This document shows, in pieces, positions 13,609 to 17,146 of a stretch of DNA of 17,146 bases (within the stretch, counting starts at the first letter, position 1; each line of letters begins with the position of its first letter). The stretch lies in NCBI GenBank assembly GCA_964541605.1, contig CAZIQY010000058.1:1-17146 (forward strand), written 5' to 3'. This DNA is from CAZIQY01 sp964541605 (GTDB taxonomy: Bacteria > Desulfobacterota > Syntrophia > Syntrophales > UBA2185). The translations under genes and the position numbers were made by a program. The notes beneath the pieces are model-generated. The model was not told the DNA's origin, did no database searches, and worked only from the letters and a program-made list of their open reading frames with translations.

Positions 13609-13997
13609 AATAAGGTCCAGAACTGTCTTGGGGTTACGATTTTGGTGTCCTTGTGCTCGATCAGATCCAGCAGGTCGTTGTCTCCCGTAATAATGTATTC
13701 CGCTGATGAACGCTGTGCCAGTCCCAATACGTGGAGATCGTTTTTGTCTCTGCAAAGTGATTCATCCAGGGAATCGATCTCTGAAAGAACACAATTTCCT
13801 CTTAAATACGACACGATGGCATCGCATTGAGGCGGGGGGAGTTTGATTTTTAGATTTAAATTGATGAACACTTCTTGCAAGAGTTCTTCGCTTATGACGA
13901 CTTCAAAACGGTCAAGGCATAACTCGAAGACTGCATTACAGAGTCCGCGGCCGGCAAAAGCGGCAATGATCACGTTCGTATCGAGAATGATTTTCAT
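13599..13997 (-). CDS. PIN-domain toxin
   Basis: The protein has 132 residues. It matches PIN-family ribonuclease toxins: MKIILDTNVIIAAF with Asp6, an acidic SEELLQE (37-42), CRDKNDLHVLGLAQ (Asp84, Asp87) and YIITGDNDLLDL (Asp106, Asp108). These are the metal-binding acidic residues of the fold. Such toxins cleave RNA, and the target cannot be read from sequence. The start overlaps the antitoxin stop by 4 bp (ATGA), the usual translational coupling. The stop codon TAG is supplied by repeat R6. All catalytic acids are present, so the toxin is probably active and held by the RHH partner. Confidence 0.88.
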   Translation of the reverse strand: MKIILDTNVIIAAFAGRGLCNAVFELCLDRFEVVISEELLQEVFINLNLKIKLPPPQCDAIVSYLRGNCVLSEIDSLDESLCRDKNDLHVLGLAQRSSAEYIITGDNDLLDLIEHKDTKIVTPRQFWTLLKK

Positions 13998-14212
13998 GAA
14001 ACAATGCTGAATACATCTTCATCGGTCAATATGCCCTGCGCCTCTGCAAAGGGCAGCGTCATATTTCTCAATCTTCGAAAGCGGTAAATTGCCAGATACC
14101 TGTTCAACGATTCGCGCACGATATCGCTTACAGGCTTGTTCTCGTTTCTGCTCAATTCCTGCAGCTCCGCCCTGAGATCGTCGGGTATCCGTATGGTGAG
14201 CGTTTGATTCAT
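13994..14212 (-). CDS. Ribbon-helix-helix antitoxin (CopG/Arc type)
   Basis: The protein has 72 residues. The first part, TLTIRIPDDLRAELQELS, forms the DNA-contacting strand and first helix, followed by NKPVSDIVRESLNRYL as the second helix. The C-terminal third (RRLRNMTLPFAEAQGILTDEDVF) would wrap the PIN toxin. An excellent ribosome-binding site (GGAGGTGAT, about 6 bp spacing) supports ATG 14212. RHH antitoxins repress their own operon, and a 17-bp imperfect palindrome sits on the -10 box upstream, consistent with that. Confidence 0.9.
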   Translation of the reverse strand: MNQTLTIRIPDDLRAELQELSRNENKPVSDIVRESLNRYLAIYRFRRLRNMTLPFAEAQGILTDEDVFSIVS

Positions 14213-14227
14213 ACATCACCTCCATGT

Positions 14228-14263
14228 GTGCTACAATGTAACACGCCATGTCGTCTATGTCAA
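14228..14263 (-). promoter_or_regulatory. Promoter and palindromic operator of the RHH/PIN operon
   Basis: On the minus strand TTGACA (14263-14258), a 17-bp spacer and TACATT (14240-14235). GTGCTACA-A-TGTAACAC (14228-14244) is a palindrome with one mismatch per arm, and it covers the -10 box. That is the expected site for autorepression by the RHH antitoxin. Confidence 0.7.
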
Positions 14264-14269
14264 CTCATT

Positions 14270-14296
14270 TTAATAGGGGCGCTGTCCCCCTATTTA
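14270..14296. repeat. IGALSPYF palindromic repeat R7
   Basis: AATAGGGG-CGCTGTC-CCCCTATT lies between the stop codon of the first AbiEii-type gene (14294-14296, touching the repeat) and the -35 box of the RHH/PIN promoter. Confidence 0.85.
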
Positions 14297-15088
14297 TTTT
14301 TCAAGGCACCAGGACTTGTAGAAATCCCTGAATCCGGAGACGCGTTCCCGCTGCTCCGGTGCAAAGAGAAACGGCTCCACATCCCTGGCCAGGGCATTCA
14401 GGTCCAGCTCTCCGAGCCGCTCTCCGAATCGCCTGAGAAATTCCATTCGATCCAATCCAATGATCTTTTCAATATACGCAAAATCAGGAGCGGCCAAGCC
14501 GCTCAGAAACGATACATCGAAGATATCCCGACCCTTTTCACGCTTTCGATACAGGATCGTCATCATCTTCTGGGCCAGCAGTATCGAAGCCGGCGCCGCC
14601 AGGATCTGCCGGTAAACGGCAAACTTGTTAAGGAAAACCTTACGCGGTTCGTAGAGTCTCTCCTTTTCCTCGCTGTCGATGCGGATGAGTATCTTTCGCT
14701 CCGCATCCGAGCTCAGGCCCGCATCGCCCAATACCCGCGGGAAGCGGATGTAGCAATGCCATGCGCCTTTTTCGACAAGGCGGTATTCAATCAGGAAGCC
14801 CTTATACTCCATGTCCCGGCAAACCGTCTTCAGGAGCGACTCAAACCGCGCAAAAGACAGACCGAAATTGTCAAAATCCAGATCTTCCGAGAACCGCGGG
14901 CTGTCGTGAAGGATGCGTATCGACGTACCGCCGATGAAACTCAATTCCGCGGCAGCCGCACCCTTGAAGAGCGAATCCAGCAATTCATACTGGAGATACT
15001 CCACCAGCATCCCCCGGGGATTCCTCCGGAGCAGCGGCAAAGGGAAGTATCCCGATATCTGCTCTAGGGTAAGCACCTTCTCACCCAC
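14294..15088 (-). CDS. AbiEii-type nucleotidyltransferase toxin (pair 1)
   Basis: The protein has 264 residues. The nucleotidyltransferase signature is clear: FIGGTSIRILHDSPRFSEDLDFD (near 51-73), where GGTS binds nucleotide and the Asp residues of SEDLDFD bind metal. KILIRID carries a third acidic residue, and AQKMMTILYRKREKGRDIFDV contains the helical Lys and Asp motif of the family. Members pair with AbiEi regulators as type IV toxin-antitoxin or phage-abortive systems, and some relatives modify tRNA ends. The GTG at 15088 overlaps the antitoxin gene by 25 bp. A second GTG at 15076 is also possible, and neither has a convincing ribosome-binding site. The stop codon abuts repeat R7. Confidence 0.88.
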   Translation of the reverse strand: MGEKVLTLEQISGYFPLPLLRRNPRGMLVEYLQYELLDSLFKGAAAAELSFIGGTSIRILHDSPRFSEDLDFDNFGLSFARFESLLKTVCRDMEYKGFLIEYRLVEKGAWHCYIRFPRVLGDAGLSSDAERKILIRIDSEEKERLYEPRKVFLNKFAVYRQILAAPASILLAQKMMTILYRKREKGRDIFDVSFLSGLAAPDFAYIEKIIGLDRMEFLRRFGERLGELDLNALARDVEPFLFAPEQRERVSGFRDFYKSWCLEK

Positions 15089-15663
15089 TGCTCCATCTTC
15101 GCCACGCCAAACACATCTGCATATTTCATTAATTTGTCTTTATTGAGCGTTTTGCCCATCTCTTCTTCATTCAGGCGGAGATTGTCAAAATCATCCACGG
15201 TGTTGATCCGGCCCAGATTGAGATAAAAATAGTCGAGCAGCGCCTTTTCCGGCTCCGCCAGGAGGTAGGGGCCATAGTCGGCCTTGACTTCCCTGTACCC
15301 CCAAAAAAGATCGCTTTTCACATGCCGGTATATGAAACGGCCGAAGGCATTCTCGAAGGTCCGTGTGATTCTGGCGGTCACGCTGGTATAAGCGTAAACG
15401 ATCTCCGGGATGAAGCCGTACCAGGCCAGGGCGCTTTCCAGACTGAGATAGCTGGGGGGATAAAGAAGGGGAACGATGTCTTCGCCTCTGAGCCTGTCGC
15501 GTTCCCGGCTGAAGGCATAGACGCCATTTTTCAGGCGTAACAGGTGACCCTTTTTCACCCAAAGGCTGAACTGGCCGTCGAGCACTTTGTGCCTCGACAA
15601 AGCAAGATCATTACGGGTGAAAATGGGGCCCTTAACGACGACGGCCAGCTCATTATATTTCAT
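15064..15663 (-). CDS. AbiEi-type antitoxin / transcriptional regulator (pair 1)
   Basis: The protein has 199 residues. A winged-helix N-terminus (about 10-52: KGPIFTRNDLALSRHKVLDG ending in RLKNGVYAFS) precedes the AbiEi C-terminal domain, with PPSYLSLESALAWYGFIPE (69-87), the TSVT strand and AEPEKALLDYFYL. These proteins neutralise AbiEii toxins and repress their own promoter by binding inverted repeats. The ATG at 15663 lacks a Shine-Dalgarno sequence. A perfect 12-bp palindrome (ACCATTAATGGT, 15670-15681) lies directly upstream and could be its operator. The toxin gene follows with overlap. Confidence 0.87.
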   Translation of the reverse strand: MKYNELAVVVKGPIFTRNDLALSRHKVLDGQFSLWVKKGHLLRLKNGVYAFSRERDRLRGEDIVPLLYPPSYLSLESALAWYGFIPEIVYAYTSVTARITRTFENAFGRFIYRHVKSDLFWGYREVKADYGPYLLAEPEKALLDYFYLNLGRINTVDDFDNLRLNEEEMGKTLNKDKLMKYADVFGVAKMEQWVRRCLP

Positions 15664-15669
15664 AAACTG

Positions 15670-15699
15670 ACCATTAATGGTAAGTTAATAAAATGTCAA
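15670..15699 (-). promoter_or_regulatory. Promoter region and palindrome of AbiE pair 1
   Basis: On the minus strand a perfect TTGACA (15699-15694) lies 2 bp beyond repeat R8. The -10 box is unclear: ATTAAT at 15-bp spacing, or TAATGG at 17-bp. Either would place the transcript start at or near the ATG. ACCATTAATGGT (15670-15681) is a perfect palindrome and a likely AbiEi site. Confidence 0.5.
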
Positions 15700-15701
15700 G
15701 G

Positions 15702-15729
15702 AATAAATAGGGCGCTGTCCCTATTTATT
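15702..15729. repeat. IGALSPYF palindromic repeat R8
   Basis: There is a perfect 11-bp stem, AATAAATAGGG (15702-15712) and CCCTATTTATT (15719-15729), with loop CGCTGT. The stop codon of the second AbiEii-type gene (15725-15727) lies inside it. Confidence 0.85.
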
Positions 15730-16396
15730 TTAAAGTTGACTTTAGAATCACAAAATTATTCTGACGGTAATACGGTCTTTGATCGGCCTCGAGGAGTGAG
15801 CTCAGCTTCACGTTATAGTCCTGCCGGGTCAGGGCGTCGATGGCCGCCAGGATTTGATCCTTTTTCTCGCGGGACAGATCCGCTTTTATGCCTTTTTTGA
15901 CCAGGAATTCAAGGTCGTAGGCATCGCGGATTTCCTTTCTCTCCAGCAAAGCGGCGACCTTTGACGTCATCATCTCCGGAAGCGGGATCGTCCGGACATA
16001 AACCTGAAGCGATGAATGGCGGCTGTAAGCGATGGCCGGCTCCGTTTTGGCGATATGGCCCCCTTTACGAATTTCCAGCTTCAAACTGCGAGGATAATCA
16101 GGAGACTTCAATTCAACGACCAGCGAGTAAAACTTGTCTGCCGCATCACGAATTTCATAAAAATCGGCCAGATATTGCTGCAAGCCGGCAAACCAGCCCT
16201 CGTGATCATTTGATCCCTCGTCTTTTCCTGCTTTGTTCAGAAGCCAGAAGTCGAGGTCAACAGAATACCTGTCCAGGCCATGACAGAGCCTTAACATCGT
16301 CCCGCCGCCAAACGCCAGCCGTTCCAGAAAACGGCCGCTGTTCAGTCGATCCAGAACCTCCAGTTCAAACTGTTCCTGCTTGATCAGATCATGCAT
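15725..16396 (-). CDS. AbiEii-type nucleotidyltransferase toxin (pair 2)
   Basis: The protein has 223 residues. The nucleotidyltransferase signature is AFGGGTMLRLCHGLDRYSVDLDF (28-50), with metal-binding Asp residues in SVDLDF. SLKLEIRKGG and TSKVAALLERKEIRDAYDLEFLVKKG give the later acidic strand and the helical Lys/Asp motif. It is only distantly similar to the pair 1 toxin and about 40 residues shorter, so the two pairs are not a recent duplication. The ATG at 16396 overlaps the antitoxin gene by 8 bp, indicating coupled translation. The stop codon lies in repeat R8. Confidence 0.87.
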   Translation of the reverse strand: MHDLIKQEQFELEVLDRLNSGRFLERLAFGGGTMLRLCHGLDRYSVDLDFWLLNKAGKDEGSNDHEGWFAGLQQYLADFYEIRDAADKFYSLVVELKSPDYPRSLKLEIRKGGHIAKTEPAIAYSRHSSLQVYVRTIPLPEMMTSKVAALLERKEIRDAYDLEFLVKKGIKADLSREKKDQILAAIDALTRQDYNVKLSSLLEADQRPYYRQNNFVILKSTLK

Positions 16397-16991
16397 CGGT
16401 CATTCCTGACAGAATGGTGTTTTTTACCAGAGTTCGTGTTCGCTCGGGGAAGGGCGTCATCAAGGTTTCCAGATGACCCTTATTCAGCCGTCCCAGGTCC
16501 AGTGCGCTCCAGTCAAGGGCGTAGCGGCCGTGGGCGCAAAGATGGCAAGCATCGAGAAAGGCCTTCTCTTTTTCCGCAATGAAGAAAGGGCCGATTTTCG
16601 TAAAGCCGAAGTAGCAGTCTTTTTTCAGCTTGAAATAGGAAAAGGTCGCTTCCGGGATATTGTACTGGATGGAGCGCTTCAGGGCGACGCTTTCGTACCA
16701 GTCCCGAGGCGCCTGGGTGGTCAATCCGTGATAAACGAGGGCAGTTGTGCAGGAGATATAGGAAGGAACCTGGAGATAATTGGCGATGGTAAAGAAATCC
16801 TGCCGCTCCAGGTAGGGCAGGCGCTCGCCGGAAATGTAAAAATCCTTCTTCAAACGGATGAAGGCGCCGTTTTTGACCTGCCGGCTGCAGAACACATGGG
16901 CGGAAGCGCTCTTGACACCGAATTGGACGGCAACGTCATCTGATGTGAAAAACAGCTTATTCTTTAGCGCCCGCCACGCATCATGGTTCAT
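16389..16991 (-). CDS. AbiEi-type antitoxin / regulator (pair 2)
   Basis: The protein has 200 residues. The N-terminal winged helix (about 14-54: LFFTSDDVAVQFGVKSASAH ending in FIRLKKDFYIS) is followed by VPSYISCTTALVYHGLTTQ, then FIAEKEKAFLDACHL, the counterpart of the AEPEKALLDY segment in pair 1. This layout is typical of AbiEi-like regulators that neutralise a nucleotidyltransferase toxin. ATG 16991 has AAGGA about 12 bp upstream, a rather long spacing. A near-consensus promoter with palindromes lies directly upstream. Confidence 0.84.
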   Translation of the reverse strand: MNHDAWRALKNKLFFTSDDVAVQFGVKSASAHVFCSRQVKNGAFIRLKKDFYISGERLPYLERQDFFTIANYLQVPSYISCTTALVYHGLTTQAPRDWYESVALKRSIQYNIPEATFSYFKLKKDCYFGFTKIGPFFIAEKEKAFLDACHLCAHGRYALDWSALDLGRLNKGHLETLMTPFPERTRTLVKNTILSGMTDA

Positions 16992-17005
16992 CTTAGGAAC
17001 ACATC

Positions 17006-17053
17006 CTTAACTTTTATGTTAAGAATATATTCTGGTGGAAGCCCGTTTGTCAA
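17006..17053 (-). promoter_or_regulatory. Promoter and candidate operators of AbiE pair 2
   Basis: On the minus strand TTGACA (17053-17048), an 18-bp spacer and TATATT (17029-17024). The perfect palindrome AGAATATATTCT (17022-17033) covers the -10 box. A second inverted repeat, CTTAAC (17006-17011) and GTTAAG (17018-17023), lies in the early leader. Both are plausible binding sites for the AbiEi-type regulator. Confidence 0.65.
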
Positions 17054-17059
17054 GCAAAT

Positions 17060-17082
17060 TAATAGGGCGCTGTCCCCCTATT
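17060..17082. repeat. IGALSPYF palindromic repeat R9
   Basis: TAATAGGG-CGCTGTC-CCCCTATT lies 6 bp from the -35 box of the pair 2 promoter. With R10 it forms an inverted pair, as R1 and R2 do. Confidence 0.8.
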
Positions 17083-17094
17083 CCCATTTTTCAA

Positions 17095-17121
17095 TTAATA
17101 GGGGGACAGCGCCCCTATTTT
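17095..17121. repeat. IGALSPYF palindromic repeat R10
   Basis: AATAGGGG (17097-17104), loop GACAGCG and CCCCTATT (17112-17119) with a T-run after it. It may end a gene that lies beyond the right edge. Nothing else is recognised between here and the end of the window. Confidence 0.8.
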
Positions 17122-17146
17122 TCCCAATCTTTCTTTAAATAAATTG

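Noticed and set aside
14204..15067. Plus-strand open frame of 287 codons across the PIN/RHH promoter and AbiEii gene
   Set aside because: It runs through a promoter, a palindromic repeat and the antisense of a clear nucleotidyltransferase gene, and shows no domain signal.
12227..17122. Integron-type attC sites between the toxin-antitoxin units
   Set aside because: The repeats are simple hairpins of about 25 bp with conserved loops. They lack the paired core sites and size range of attC, they also occur among ordinary polysaccharide genes, and no integrase is in the window.

Overview
The window is a scaffolded piece of a Gram-negative, moderately GC-rich bacterial genome, most likely from a metagenome or a draft assembly. 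A run of exactly 100 N is flanked by an identical 55-base sequence on both sides. Outer-membrane-type SLBB polysaccharide export, a Wzz-type protein and Sec signal peptides indicate a Gram-negative cell. The abundance and style of short interspersed repeats suggest Desulfobacterota (former Deltaproteobacteria), but that placement is an inference with low confidence.

Plus strand, 1-6202: cell-surface sugar genes. In order they are the tail of a thiamine-diphosphate E1 alpha subunit, its E1 beta partner, a DegT/DnrJ/EryC1/StrS sugar aminotransferase, a four-helix-bundle (S23/IVP-type) protein gene set between inverted repeats, a class I aminotransferase, and a membrane-bound PglF/CapD/WbpM-type UDP-sugar 4,6-dehydratase. 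Together these could make an unusual amino or branched sugar, though the sugar cannot be named from sequence alone.

Minus strand, 12163-6319: polysaccharide export. Wzz is followed, with a 22-bp overlap, by a 1016-residue exporter with a Poly_export domain and about seven SLBB units. Next come a secreted FecR-domain protein with a tail of about 90 residues that is almost only Ala, Gly, Thr and Val, and a small secreted protein of unknown function. The plus- and minus-strand blocks converge near 6203-6318.

Minus strand, 16991-12227: a block of four toxin-antitoxin or defence-type transcription units. They are two unrelated-looking AbiEi/AbiEii pairs, one RHH/PIN pair and one AAA ATPase with a DUF4143-type C-terminus. 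Each has its own promoter, and three have a clear palindrome at the promoter.

The most striking structure is a family of about ten palindromic repeats (core ATAGGGG-GACAGCG-CCCCTAT). In the block at 12.2-17.1 kb every transcription unit starts the same way: a repeat, which usually also supplies or touches the stop codon of the upstream gene, then 6-8 bp, then a -35 box (TTGACA or close). The repeats therefore look like terminators or insulators joined to promoters. Other copies extend proteins at the C-terminus or sit inside the signal peptide of the exporter. A second family (GAGACCTTTGAA terminal inverted repeats) has two inverted copies near 1.1 and 8.0 kb. Heptamer repeats have entered the DegT aminotransferase gene in frame.
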